Assembly: GCA_963791225.1 (NCBI GenBank)
Contig: CAWBRV010000003.1
Span: 186,001-250,000 of the forward strand
Direction of reading: 5' to 3'
DNA: 64,000 bases
DNA from: PALSA-612 sp963791225
GTDB taxonomy: Bacteria > Actinomycetota > Thermoleophilia > Gaiellales > Gaiellaceae
Shown one piece after another: positions 32,699 through 42,303 of this stretch (the stretch's first letter is position 1; the number at the start of each line of letters is the position of its first letter). Both the position numbers and the translations under genes were made by a program. The notes beneath the pieces were generated by a model. The model made no database searches. It had not been told where the DNA came from and worked only from the letters and a program-made list of their open reading frames with translations.

Positions 32699-34975
32699 TT
32701 GGAGACTCAAGAGCTCCCGCTCCCAGCGCCGGCCGCTCCCGGGCCTGGCCCGAAGCGTCCGGTGAACGTGACGCTGGTCGCCGGCGTGGCGCTGGCAGTG
32801 GGCGCCTACGACCTCGGCCGTGGCATGTACGAGCTCGTCGACGGAGGGGACTCGAGCGGGATTGCGGCGGGAGCCACCCTCGTCGTCCTCGGCGTGGCCG
32901 CGATCCTCTTCGGCCTCGGGGCATGGCGGATGCGCCGTTGGGCCTGGGCGGCCCTGATGTCGTGGGCGGTGGTCGGGCTGATGAGCCAGCTGCTCCGCGA
33001 GTTCTTCTTCGACCATCCGGACGATCTGGCCCTGGCGCTCGATGCGTTCGTCGTCTTCATGCTGACACCCATCGGCGTGCAGCTCGCGTTCGGAACCCGT
33101 CTGCCGCCCACCGACCGCGTTCGCGAGCACCTGGGCGACCCGGCGAAGCCGGCCGGCATCGAGTCGACCGCGACCGACCTCGAGATCCTCAGAGCGTTCG
33201 AGCCGGTCGTGCACTACACGCAGGGGGAGAAGTTCTTCCCGATGGACGTCGGGCCCTACGTGCGGGGATGCAGCCTCTGGCTCCACTTCCCGGACGGGTC
33301 CGACAAGGAGGTCGTCGCCGAGGGCTCGCTGACCCCCGACGGCCTCGTCGAGCGGCGCGACGCACCCTTCGGCGCGCTGTTCTACCTGAGGTTCGTCGGC
33401 CCGCAGGGCCTCCAGGAGAGCGCCCAGGCTCTCGCCGGTCAACGCCGTCTGGCGAAGGAGCAGGGGAGCGAGTTCCGCGCGGGCGTCGGCCGGCTCGCCC
33501 GGGGAGGCCTGCTGCCGAGGCTGGCGGACGGGCTGTTCTCGCTCTCGCTCCTGCTGCGCGGGACGGTTCCCAGTGCGACTGCCGCCGCCGCGGCGCTGAA
33601 GTACGCGGCGATCCACGAGCGGGATCCGCGGTACGAGTACCAGGGACGGGTCGTGCGGCAGGGGGGCTGGACGATCTGCCAGTACTGGTTCTTCTTCGCG
33701 TACAACCCGTGGCGCTCGGGGTTCAACGGGGTCAACGACCACGAGTCCGACTGGGAGATGATCTCGGTCTACCTCTACGAGGACGGCGACCGGCTCGTCC
33801 CCGAGTGGGTCGCGTACGCATCGCACGACTACCACGGGGCCGATCTCCGCCGCCGGTGGGACGATCGCGTCGACCTCGAGGTCGAGGGTCAGCACCCGGT
33901 GGTGTATGCGGGCGCCGGGTCGCATGCCTCGTACTTCCGGCCGGGGGAGTACCAGGCCGAGGTATCGATGCCGACCCCAGCTCGGTTCCAGGGCCTGAGC
34001 CGCGCGCTGAGCCGGTTCTGGCGGACGACGCTGGGTCAGAGCGTCGAGACGAGCAACCCGCTCCGGATCCCGTTCATCGACTTTGCCCGCGGCGACGGTG
34101 TGGCCGTCGGGCCGGGGCAGGGGAACGAGTGGACGCCCAACGTCATCGACGAGGAGACGCCGTGGGTGAGCCGCTATCACGGGCTCTGGGGCCTGTTCGC
34201 ACGCGACCCGATCTCCGGTGAGAACGCGCCGGCCGGTCCGATGTACGAACGGGACGGCTTACCGCGCCACTCGTGGTTCGATCCACTCGGATTCGCCGAG
34301 CTCGACCAGGTCCCGCCGCCGCCGCGCGAGCTCGAGGCGCTCGAGGGCGAGCGCGCGTTGCTGCGCGCCCGTCAGGACGAGCTCGACCGGCTGATCCCGG
34401 TGGCGACCTCGACGCTCCAGGAGCTCGGCGTCCGGATCCGCAGCCTGCACGGAAGCCCTCACCTCGCGGCGGAGGCGACGAGGACGGAGGCGCTCCTGGC
34501 GGAGGAGGCGGCGAGCCTGACCGGGCTCCGCCTGGAGCGCTCCGCGAACGGGGCCGTCCTCGAAGGTCTCGAGCGGCGGATCGAGCAACGGCGGCGAGGC
34601 AGGCCGGACGATGCACGCGCGCACATCAGGAACGCCGCCGAGCCGGTCTCCGTCGCGCAGATGCGCTTCGACCGCGCAGCCGAGGTGTGGGCGGCGATCT
34701 CGCTCAGCGCGCTCCTCGTCGGGCTGGCCGTCGTGATCCTGGTCGTACCGGAGAAGGTCTGGGCATTGCTCGTCGTCATCGTGGTGGCCTTCGTCATCGG
34801 CGAGTCGGTGCTCAGAGGGACGTTTCTCCGGACCGCGAACCAGGTCGCTGTGATACTCGCCCTGATCGCCGTCATCGTCCTCTTCGTCCACTACTGGCAG
34901 CTCGTGTTCGTCGCTCTCCTCGTCGGGCTCGCCGCCTTCCTCGTCTACCAGCGTGTCCGTGAGCTCCGCCCCTGA
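32699..34975 (+). CDS. Membrane protein with Vps62-like domain
   Basis: A 758-residue protein. Three or four helices in the first 130 residues are followed by a cytoplasmic or exoplasmic domain of about 400 residues similar to Vps62/DUF946: YQGRVVRQGGWTICQYWFFF, NDHESDWEMISVYLYEDG, EWVAYASHDYHGADL, HPVVYAGAGSHASYF and RYHGLWGLFARD. A coiled coil (ELEALEGERALLRARQDELD) and four C-terminal helices end it. The TTG start at 32699 is preceded by GAGAGG but the spacing is tight; GTG codons near 32762 are alternatives. The function of Vps62-like domains in bacteria is unknown. Confidence 0.75.
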   Translation: METQELPLPAPAAPGPGPKRPVNVTLVAGVALAVGAYDLGRGMYELVDGGDSSGIAAGATLVVLGVAAILFGLGAWRMRRWAWAALMSWAVVGLMSQLLREFFFDHPDDLALALDAFVVFMLTPIGVQLAFGTRLPPTDRVREHLGDPAKPAGIESTATDLEILRAFEPVVHYTQGEKFFPMDVGPYVRGCSLWLHFPDGSDKEVVAEGSLTPDGLVERRDAPFGALFYLRFVGPQGLQESAQALAGQRRLAKEQGSEFRAGVGRLARGGLLPRLADGLFSLSLLLRGTVPSATAAAAALKYAAIHERDPRYEYQGRVVRQGGWTICQYWFFFAYNPWRSGFNGVNDHESDWEMISVYLYEDGDRLVPEWVAYASHDYHGADLRRRWDDRVDLEVEGQHPVVYAGAGSHASYFRPGEYQAEVSMPTPARFQGLSRALSRFWRTTLGQSVETSNPLRIPFIDFARGDGVAVGPGQGNEWTPNVIDEETPWVSRYHGLWGLFARDPISGENAPAGPMYERDGLPRHSWFDPLGFAELDQVPPPPRELEALEGERALLRARQDELDRLIPVATSTLQELGVRIRSLHGSPHLAAEATRTEALLAEEAASLTGLRLERSANGAVLEGLERRIEQRRRGRPDDARAHIRNAAEPVSVAQMRFDRAAEVWAAISLSALLVGLAVVILVVPEKVWALLVVIVVAFVIGESVLRGTFLRTANQVAVILALIAVIVLFVHYWQLVFVALLVGLAAFLVYQRVRELRP

Positions 34976-37355
34976 CAGCCAGGGCGAGGTGGTCGCCTCG
35001 TCGCGGTGGGCCGCCTTCTACTCGTCGCCGTCGGACGGCCCGACGTCACGGCGCGCGACCGACGTGCTCGTTCTCGTCGCGGCGCTGGCCGCGCTCGGCC
35101 TGCTCGTCGTCGCCTACCCACCCGGCCACTTCGAGCGAACCTTCGCGGCGTTCCTCGGAAGCTTCCCGGACTGGCTCGACCCGGTCTGGCGATTCCTGTT
35201 CGACCTGCTCGCCCTGTGGGCGATCGTCCTGGTCGTTCTCGTCGGGGCCAGCCGCCGCGGCCAGGTCGTCGTGCTGGCGTTGTCGTCGTTCGCAGCCGCG
35301 GCGGTGCTCGACAATCGTGTCGACCCGGCTCGCGATCGGCCACTGGCCCGACATCGGTCTTTCGATCGCCGGCGGATCCAGCTCGCCGTCCTTTCCAGTC
35401 ACCCGGGTGGCCGAGGCGGGCGCGGTCGTCCTGACGGTCGGCGCCCAGCTCGTTCGAAGGCTGGAGCGGGTCGGTCACTGGCTCCTGGGGCTCGGGCTCC
35501 TCGGTGGCCTGCGTCCTGCACCCCACGGTCCCGAGCGGGACCCTGGCGTCGATCCTGGTCGCGGTTGCCGCCGCCGCGGCCGTGCGGCTCGGCTTCGGCA
35601 CCTCGCTCGGCCGTCCGGGAGTGGCAGAGGTCGCGGCGGCTCTCCGGGAGCTCGGTGTTCGCGCGACCGGGCTCGAGGCGGCTCAGCGTCAGGTCGCGGG
35701 CGTCTTCGAGCTGGAGGCGAAGGACGAGCGCGGACAGCCGCTCGTCGTCAAGGTGTACGGCCGGAACGCGTACGACAACCAGCTGCTCGCGACCTTCTGG
35801 CGGAAGCTGTGGTACCAGGACGGCGGCCCGGCGCCCGGGCTCAGCCGCGTCCAGGCCGTCGAGCACGAGGCGTTCGTCACGCTGCTCGCGATCGACGCCG
35901 GCGTGCCGACCCGGAAGCTCGTCAAGGCGGGAGCGACGGTGGGAGGAGACGCGTTGCTCGTGCTGCGGGGAGCCGTCCGGCCGCTGTCGGAGCTGGCCGA
36001 CCTCGACCGGGCGGCGCTCGGACGCTTCGTGGCACGCGCTCGCGTCGCTCCGCGAGGGCGGCATCGCGCATCGGGAGATCTCGCCCTCGACCGTCGCGCT
36101 CGTCGACGGCGAAGCGGGGCTGATCGACTTCGGTCAGGCGACCGTCACTCCGACGACCGACCAGCTGCAGAGCGACTGCGCCCAGCTGCTGGCATCGACG
36201 GCGGCAGTCGTCGGAAGCGAACGCGCGATCGAGGCGGCCGTCGACGCTCTCGGCGTCGACGGCGTCGCCACCCTGCTCCCGTATCTCCAGCCGCCGACGT
36301 TCGCCGGTCCGCTGCGAACCGCGCTGAAGGCGAAGGGCATCGACACGGACGAGCTGCGAAACGCGACGGCTGCGGCGGTCGGCGAACCCGAGCCGGAGCT
36401 CGCCAAGCTCCGGCGCGTTACCTGGGGCTCGGTCATCCAGATCGCCCTGCTCCTGCTGGCGGTCGGCGCCGTGCTCAAGGTCGCCGGCAACGTCGACTAC
36501 GACCAGCTGAAGAGCGATCTCGCGGACGCCACGTGGGGGTGGCTCGTCTTCGGCTTCGTGTTCGCCCAGGTGCCTCGACTCACGCAGGCTGTCGCGGCGC
36601 TCGGGTCGATCGCCGCCAAGCTCCGGTTCGGTCCGGTCTACGTCCTGCAGCTGGCCACGTCGTACCTCAACCTGGCGGTGCCATCGAGCGTCGCCAGGAT
36701 GGCGGTGGACATCCGCTTCTTCCAGCGCCAGGGGCTGCCGGCGGCCGCCGCCGTCACGGCCGGGGTGATCGAGTCGTTCGCGGGCAACGTGCTCCAGGCC
36801 GTGCTCGTGCTCGTCCTCGTGCTGTTCACGAGCGCGGACCTCTCGCTCGGCCTGTCCGCGCCCGGCTCCAGCTCGCTGACCCTGCTCTGGATCATCATCG
36901 GGATCGCCGTCGTCGTCGTGCTCGTGGTCGTGGTCGTCCCCCGGCTCCGTCGGGCGATCGTCGATCGGCTGCGCATGTGGCTGCCGCAGGTCAAGAGCGC
37001 GCTGGGCGCGCTGCGCGCCTCGAACAAGCTCCTGCTGCTGATCGGTGGCAACCTCGCCACCGAGATCCTGTTCGCCACCGCGCTCGGCCTCATGTGCCGG
37101 GGGCTCGGGTATCACATCCCGCTCAACCAGCTGATCGTGATCAACTCGGGCATCTCGCTCTTCTCGAGCTTCATACCGGTGCCCGGCGGCATCGGCGTCG
37201 TCGAGTTCGGTCTGGAGGTCGGGCTCACCTCCGCCGGCATGACGAGCTCGGCGGCGGCCGCCGCCATCATCATGTACCGGCTGGCGACGTTCTACCTACC
37301 GCCGGTCTGGGGCTTCTTCGCCTTCCGCTGGCTCCAGCGCAACAGCTATCTCTAG
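34953..37355 (+). pseudogene. Kinase-like plus LPG-synthase-type (UPF0104) membrane protein, frame broken three times
   Basis: Read across three frames this is one protein of about 800 residues: N-terminal helices (VLVLVAALAALGLLVVAYPP), a middle kinase-like domain (LVVKVYGRNAYDNQLLATFW, GGIAHREISPSTVALVDG, GLIDFGQAT) and a C-terminal lysylphosphatidylglycerol-synthase-type membrane domain (ATSYLNLAVPSSVARMAVD, SLFSSFIPVPGGIGVVEFG). Frame changes occur near 35310, 35490-35505 and 36034, each equal to one extra base, so the overall frame is regained. This looks like sequence error rather than decay. Homologues move or flip lipids and bear a protein-kinase/aminoglycoside-kinase-like domain. It overlaps the end of the Vps62-like gene. 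Confidence 0.75.
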
Positions 37356-38779
37356 AACCCGGGGTACGCGAGGACGCGGTCTGTGGCGACGGCGTCGGCG
37401 AGCGCCGCATGGTCGCGCTCGTTCTGGTCGGCGTAGGCCTCTGCGAACGACACGAGCGCCCGGTCGAACGCGTCCCCGCTGCCGAGATAGGACGCGATCG
37501 CGATCCGGTCGCCCGAGCGCGCGTGCGCGCGGGCGAGTGTCCAGCCGCACGTGCGCCCGTACCGCGCGAGCCCTTCGGCGCTCATCCCCTCGATCGTCGC
37601 GCTTCCCTTCCAGTCCCAGAGCTGCCGGACGTAGTAGTCACGGGGAACCCCCTCGAGAGAGCGCACGATGTGCGTCCAGCCGAGGAACGGGTCGCCGGCC
37701 GCCTGCATCCGCCGTTGGCCCGTCACGATCCGCTGCCCGTGGTTCCGGTACTTGCTGGCGCCGGTGAACGGCTCGAGCACCGACGGCTGGGCCTCCTTCA
37801 CCTGGAGGATGAGCGGATCGGACTCGTCGCGGCCGACGAACAGCGCGATCCAGGCCCGGGTGCCGACGCTGCCGACCCCGACCACCTTGTGCGCGATGTG
37901 GACGAGCCGGTACTGGTCGAGCAGGTCGCGTCGATCCAGGGTGAGCGAACGGCGGTACCGCTGGACCATCGCACGGATCTCGTCGTCGATCTGGCGCCAG
38001 TCCTCCCCCTCGAGGAGCTGCTCGATCGAGATGATGAGCGGCGGGTCGTCGATGATCCGCCGCTCCCCGTCGACGATCCCGGTCAGCTTGGAGAACGCTC
38101 GCAGGCTGTCCTTCGTCAGCGCCTTCCTGACGTCGGCCTCGACCTGCGTGAGCCGGCGGGCGGCGAACTCGCGGCGCACCCGTGCCATCAGCTTGTCGAC
38201 CTCCAGGTGCGAGTACCAGACCTTGAGGCTTCGCTCCTTCGCGAGCGATCGCATCGCTGTCCGGTACTCGTTCACGGCTGCCGCGACGACTCTCGCCCGC
38301 GGCTTCCTCCCGTACCCGTCCTCCCGGGCCGCGACCGCGAGGCTGGCGGCGAGGCGCTTCACGTCCCACTCCCACGGGCCGACGTGCGTCTCGTCGAAGT
38401 CGTTGATGTCGAAGACGAGCTTCCGCTCCGGCGTGGCGAAGATGCCGAAGTTGGAGAGATGTGCGTCGCCGCACAGCTGCGTGTCGAACCCCGAGGTGGG
38501 GGTCTCCGCGAGATCGGAGGCCATGATCGCCGCGCCGCCGCGGAAGAAGGCGAACGGCGAGTCGAGCATCCGCCCGTAGCGGATCGGCACCAGCTCGGGC
38601 ACCCGTGTCTCCGACTGCCGTTCGAGCAGCTCGATCGGGTCGGGACGGTTTGCCGCCGGCTCCCAGTCGCCGTGCGTGCGGCGCGGCGCCTCCTTGCGCG
38701 CAGCCCTCCCGCGCGCCGAACGCTCCGACGGGGAGAGGTGCACCCGCCGCCCTGCTCTGCGTGAACCATCCCCGCTCAT
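37352..38779 (-). CDS. DUF2252 family protein (kinase-like fold)
   Basis: A 475-residue DUF2252 protein. The basic N-terminal 50 residues (RRAGRRVHLSPSERSARGRA) precede the conserved PELVPIRYGRMLDSPFAFFR, then LCGDAHLSNFGIFATPERK and VFDINDFDETHVGPWEWDVK. The HxxN and DxxD-like elements resemble the catalytic loop of aminoglycoside-phosphotransferase/kinase folds. YRLVHIAHKVVGVGSVGTRA and GQRIVTGQRRMQAAGDPFLG complete the family pattern. Its substrate is unknown. ATG at 38779 with AGGAGGTGA nine bases upstream. It is convergent with the frame-broken membrane kinase. Confidence 0.9.
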   Translation of the reverse strand: MSGDGSRRAGRRVHLSPSERSARGRAARKEAPRRTHGDWEPAANRPDPIELLERQSETRVPELVPIRYGRMLDSPFAFFRGGAAIMASDLAETPTSGFDTQLCGDAHLSNFGIFATPERKLVFDINDFDETHVGPWEWDVKRLAASLAVAAREDGYGRKPRARVVAAAVNEYRTAMRSLAKERSLKVWYSHLEVDKLMARVRREFAARRLTQVEADVRKALTKDSLRAFSKLTGIVDGERRIIDDPPLIISIEQLLEGEDWRQIDDEIRAMVQRYRRSLTLDRRDLLDQYRLVHIAHKVVGVGSVGTRAWIALFVGRDESDPLILQVKEAQPSVLEPFTGASKYRNHGQRIVTGQRRMQAAGDPFLGWTHIVRSLEGVPRDYYVRQLWDWKGSATIEGMSAEGLARYGRTCGWTLARAHARSGDRIAIASYLGSGDAFDRALVSFAEAYADQNERDHAALADAVATDRVLAYPGF

Positions 38780-38884
38780 CTGCGTCAGCTCACCTCCTCG
38801 TGAACAGCCGGTCAGTGTAAGCCCGATGAGTACGAACCGTCGCGACGGTCTACACCACGACGACCACGACCGAAAGGACGAGAC

Positions 38885-39358
38885 ATGCGCGACCTGACTC
38901 CCTGCCTGTGGTTCGACGCGGAAGGCGAAGAGGCGGCGACGTTCTACACCTCGGTGTTCCCGAACTCGCGGATCCTCCACGTCGCCCGCTACGGCGAGGC
39001 CGGCCCGCGCCCCGCCGGAACCGTGATGACCGTGAGCTTCGAGCTCGACGGGCAGAGGTTCCTGGCCCTGAACGGCGGGCCCGAGTTCAGCTTCAGCGAG
39101 GCGATCTCGTTCCAGGTTCACTGTGAGAGCCAGGAGGAGGTCGACGCGTACTGGAGCAAGCTGTCCGAGGGCGGGGAGGAGGGTCCCTGCGGCTGGCTCA
39201 AGGACCGCTTCGGTCTCTCGTGGCAGATCGTGCCGACGCGGCTCGAGGAGCTGCTCGGCGACCCCGACTCCGAGCGTGCACAGCGTGCGATGAAGGCCAT
39301 GCTCGCCATGCGCAAGATCGAGATTGCCGAGCTCGAGCGGGCCGCCGCGGAGGTGTAG
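38885..39358 (+). CDS. PhnB-like VOC superfamily protein
   Basis: A 157-residue vicinal-oxygen-chelate protein: TPCLWFDAEGEEAATFYTSV, FPNSRILHVARYGEAGP, GTVMTVSFELDGQRFLALNG and FSFSEAISFQVHCESQEEVD, then CGWLKDRFGLSWQIVPTRL. This is the pattern of the PhnB/3-demethylubiquinone-methyltransferase-like group. The role is generally unknown; metal-dependent resistance or isomerase chemistry are possible. An AAAGGACGAG ribosome-binding region precedes the ATG. It is followed 9 bases later by the SagB-type gene, with which it probably forms an operon. Confidence 0.9.
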   Translation: MRDLTPCLWFDAEGEEAATFYTSVFPNSRILHVARYGEAGPRPAGTVMTVSFELDGQRFLALNGGPEFSFSEAISFQVHCESQEEVDAYWSKLSEGGEEGPCGWLKDRFGLSWQIVPTRLEELLGDPDSERAQRAMKAMLAMRKIEIAELERAAAEV

Positions 39359-39367
39359 CGTCAGAGC

Positions 39368-40825
39368 GTGGCTCCCGGCGACAGCGCGCGTCTCTACCAC
39401 CGCCTGACCTCGTACGACCTCACCTCGTGGGATCCGGCGGAGAACTGGGTGACGCCGGTCGACGACCCGCGCGTGTTGCAGGATTTCGTTCCGAACGACC
39501 TGGCGACGTTCCCGGCGCTCTGCAAGGCCTACCCGCCCGGGCTCCCGACTGTCGAGCTGCCGCGCAGCTGGCCTCCCGGCGCGGGCACGACCACGGCCGT
39601 TCTCGCCGGCCGGAGCTCGTCGCCGTCGGGCACGCTCGATCTCGCCCGTCTCGCGCGCCTGCTCCACCTCTCGGCCGGCGTTGTCCGGACGACCGAGCGC
39701 GCCGACGGGCGGCGCTACCTCTTCCGCGCGGCGGGATCGGCGGGCGGGCGCTTCCCGCTCGACCTCTATGTCGCGGCGCGCGGGGTCGAGGGCCTTCCCG
39801 ACGGCGTGCACTGGTTCGATCCCCCGAACCACGCGCTGCTCCAGATCGGCCCGCCGCCGGAGGGCGAGAGGACGACGCTCGTCGTCACGGGCGTCCCCTG
39901 GCGCACCAGTTGGCGCTACTCCGAGCGCGGCCTCCGCCACATCTACTGGGACGCGGGCACGATGCTGGCGCAGACCCTCGTGGTGGCGGACGACGCCGGA
40001 CTCGCTCCGCGCCTGCGCACGGTCTTCCCGGACGCGGACGTGACGCGGCTAGTCGGCGCCGACGGTGCGCAGGAGTTCCCCGTGGCGATCGTGACGCTGG
40101 GCGACGGCGAGCCGGCGATTCGCCCTACGGGCGAGGCGGCCGTCGGCGCGGTCGACAGTCGTCCGCCGCTCGAGTTCCCCCTCATCACCCGGGCGCAGCA
40201 CGCGGGCGACGGCGACGATCTCGGCGACCCGTGGCCTGCCGGTGCGCAGCTCGAGGGTGGGCCGCCGCCGTCCGCCGGGCTCGACGAGGTCATCCTGCGG
40301 CGCGGCTCGACGAGGATCATGGACGCCTCCCGCTCGGTCGCGCGCGACGTCTTCGAGTGGTCGCTCGCCGCCGCGCTGCGCGGGAGCCGGGTGCCGCACT
40401 TCGTCGCAGTCCACGCCGTCGACGGGCTCGAGCCCGGCCTCTACCGCTGGCCCGACCTCGCGGCGCCGGTTCGCGCCGGCGACCTGCGCGACGAGCTGTT
40501 CCACGTCTGCGTGGACCAGGACCTGGGGCGTGACGCCGCCTTCGTCGTCATCGCGGCGGCCGACCCCGAGCGGCTCGACGATCGCGGCTACCGCGAGGCC
40601 CAGCTCGACGCGGGGATCGTGGAAGGCCGTGTGCACCTGGCCGCCTACGCGCTCGGGATCGGCGCCTCGGGGATGACCTTCCTCGATTCCGAGATCCCCG
40701 GGCTCGTCGGCGAGCCGCTGATCGGCCTGATCTTCACCTGCGTCGGCGTGCCGACCTATCGCAACCGGCCCGGCGGCGCGCCCGGCGAGCCGAGGCGCCT
40801 GTACGACCCGACGATGCGCCGGTGA
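39368..40825 (+). CDS. SagB-type dehydrogenase, tandem nitroreductase domains
   Basis: A 485-residue flavin-dependent nitroreductase-fold protein with two halves. The first (residues about 1-220) has RLYHRLTSYDLTSWDP, GRSSSPSGTLDLARLARLLH and YWDAGTMLAQTLVVAD; the second (about 300-470) has ILRRGSTRIMDASRSVARDV, LYRWPDLAAPV and the final GASGMTFLDSEIPG. SagB enzymes oxidise thiazolines or oxazolines made by YcaO-type cyclodehydratases in peptide natural products. No YcaO, precursor peptide or leader-binding gene is visible in the window, so this may be an orphan with another oxidation role. GTG start. Confidence 0.85.
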   Translation: MAPGDSARLYHRLTSYDLTSWDPAENWVTPVDDPRVLQDFVPNDLATFPALCKAYPPGLPTVELPRSWPPGAGTTTAVLAGRSSSPSGTLDLARLARLLHLSAGVVRTTERADGRRYLFRAAGSAGGRFPLDLYVAARGVEGLPDGVHWFDPPNHALLQIGPPPEGERTTLVVTGVPWRTSWRYSERGLRHIYWDAGTMLAQTLVVADDAGLAPRLRTVFPDADVTRLVGADGAQEFPVAIVTLGDGEPAIRPTGEAAVGAVDSRPPLEFPLITRAQHAGDGDDLGDPWPAGAQLEGGPPPSAGLDEVILRRGSTRIMDASRSVARDVFEWSLAAALRGSRVPHFVAVHAVDGLEPGLYRWPDLAAPVRAGDLRDELFHVCVDQDLGRDAAFVVIAAADPERLDDRGYREAQLDAGIVEGRVHLAAYALGIGASGMTFLDSEIPGLVGEPLIGLIFTCVGVPTYRNRPGGAPGEPRRLYDPTMRR

Positions 40826-41487
40826 GTCAGCAACTGACGCTGCACCTGCTGGCGCTCGGCCTGCTCACGTCCGTCACGCCGTGGGGGATCGTCGCGGTGA
40901 TCGTCCTGCTCGGAGCAAAGTCCGGCCCGCGGGGAGCGATCGCGTTCGTGGCCGGCTGGGTCACCTCGATCCTCCTCGTCGGCGCGCTCATCATCGGGGT
41001 GTACAGGGGGACGCACACGAATCCGGGTGAGTCGGCCACGAACACGATGCTCGGCGTGCAGTTCGCCCTCGGTGTCCTGCTGCTTCTCCTGGCGAGCCGA
41101 AAGTGGCGGGGACGCGTTGCCGTCGATCCGACCGCCGCCGAGCCGAAGTGGCTGGCCGCGCTCGACCGCATGCGTCCGATCGTCGCGTTCGGCTTCGGGA
41201 TGTTCTGGGTGAACCTCGTCTTCGTCGTCGACGCTGCGCTCGCCGTCGCCGCGGCCGGACTGAGCCGTACCGACGCGACCCTCGCGTATCTCTTCTATGC
41301 ACTGCTCGCGACACTCGGCGTGGCCGCGATCCTCGTCGTCTACTACACGAACCGCGTCAGCTCCGAGGAACGCCTTGCCGCGATGCGCATCTGGATGACG
41401 CGGAACAACACCGGCATCGTCGCGGGCATCTTCGCGGCGATCGGCGTCGTCTTCGTCGCCCGCGGGCTGATCGGCCTGTTCACCTAG
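40822..41487 (+). CDS. GAP/Sap family membrane protein
   Basis: A 221-residue protein with six predicted transmembrane helices, beginning LGLLTSVTPWGIVAVIVLLG, then GARGAIAF-like GPRGAIAFVAGWVTSILLVG, and a C-terminal NNTGIVAGIFAAIGVVFVAR. This is the arrangement of the GAP (sulfolipid-1-addressing protein) family, members of which help move glycolipids or other products across the actinobacterial envelope. The GTG start overlaps the SagB stop (GTGA), implying coupled translation and perhaps export of the SagB product. Confidence 0.8.
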   Translation: MSQQLTLHLLALGLLTSVTPWGIVAVIVLLGAKSGPRGAIAFVAGWVTSILLVGALIIGVYRGTHTNPGESATNTMLGVQFALGVLLLLLASRKWRGRVAVDPTAAEPKWLAALDRMRPIVAFGFGMFWVNLVFVVDAALAVAAAGLSRTDATLAYLFYALLATLGVAAILVVYYTNRVSSEERLAAMRIWMTRNNTGIVAGIFAAIGVVFVARGLIGLFT

Positions 41488-41674
41488 CGGCCGCCGCCTC
41501 CGCGCATCCCCCGATGCGGGGCGGTACCCGTTGTGCAACTGTGGTTGTACGAGGCGCGCGAGTCGGACACTCTTGTCCGCTGCGCGCTCACTAGACCGCC
41601 GCACCGGTCTCGTTTCCCAGGCAGATTCACCTTACCCGGGGGATGGAGCGGGGGCGGGTCAGAGAAGGAGCGCT

Positions 41675-42013
41675 ATGTCCCTGTATATGTCGACCTTCGA
41701 GTACAAGCCCGAGGTCTGGTCGGAGCTGATCAGCCACCCGGAGAACCGCACCGAGACCGTCGGCCGTCTGCTCGAGAGCGCGGGCTGCAAGCTGAAGGGC
41801 CTCTGGTACGCGTTCGGCAAGAGCGACGGTTTCGCCCTGATCGAGGCGCCGAACAACGTGACCAGCGCCAGCCTGATGATCGCGATCAGCGCCAGCGGAG
41901 CGTTCAGCAGGTTCGAGACGACCGTTCTGATGACGCAGGACGAGCTGCTCAAGGCGCTCGAGCAGGCGCAGGACGTCGAGTACGTGGCGCCCGGCGTCGC
42001 CGTTCACGCCTAG
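41675..42013 (+). CDS. GYD domain protein
   Basis: A 112-residue protein of the GYD family: YMSTFEYKPEVWSELISHPE, RTETVGRLLESAGCKLKGLW and YAFGKSDGFALIEAPNNVTS, where the family motif GxYD reads GKSDG. These ferredoxin-like proteins resemble dimeric ABM/EthD barrels and are usually of unknown function. AGAAGGAG lies 7 bases before the ATG. A strong terminator follows. Confidence 0.85.
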   Translation: MSLYMSTFEYKPEVWSELISHPENRTETVGRLLESAGCKLKGLWYAFGKSDGFALIEAPNNVTSASLMIAISASGAFSRFETTVLMTQDELLKALEQAQDVEYVAPGVAVHA

Positions 42014-42028
42014 ATAGCTGACTGCCGA

Positions 42029-42066
42029 CGGGAGCCGGCCGACAAACCGGCCGGCTCCCGTCTCGG
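42029..42066 (+). terminator. Hairpin terminator after the GYD gene
   Basis: CGGGAGCCGGCCG-ACAAAC-CGGCCGGCTCCCG is a perfect 13-bp stem followed by TCTCGG. It starts 16 bases after the stop codon. Confidence 0.8.
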
Positions 42067-42144
42067 CACCGGGTCGAGTGTCCGACTCGTCCGGGTTGCA
42101 CCGACCGATCCCACTGAGTGTTGTTCTCGTAGAGAAGGTGACGA

Positions 42145-42303
42145 ATGATGGAATGCAGCCGATGCCATGACGACACACCGATCCTCGTCAACAAGAGCGA
42201 GCTCTGCTGGACATGCGCGTTTCCGCGGCCGCTCGACCTCGCCGCCCAACAGCACGCCCTCGCCGACGAGCGTCAACAGCTGAGGGAAGGAAACCAGCAG
42301 TAG
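42145..42303 (+). CDS. 52-residue zinc-binding protein
   Basis: A small ORF: MMECSRCHDDTPILVNKSEL then CWTCAFPRPLDLAAQQ and a charged helical tail rich in Gln and Glu. Two CxxC pairs (CSRC and CWTC) 16 residues apart form a treble-clef or ribbon zinc site. GAGAAGGTGACGA precedes the ATG at a good distance, and the ORF lies between a terminator and an empty region, so it has its own transcript. The function is unknown; small zinc proteins of this kind are often nucleic-acid or protein-interaction modules. Confidence 0.6.
   Translation: MMECSRCHDDTPILVNKSELCWTCAFPRPLDLAAQQHALADERQQLREGNQQ

Noticed and set aside
34953..37355. Reading the 800-codon open frame as a normal protein
   Set aside because: Its middle third (about 35315-36030) is low-complexity Arg/Ser-rich, whereas coherent kinase-like sequence lies in the other two frames.
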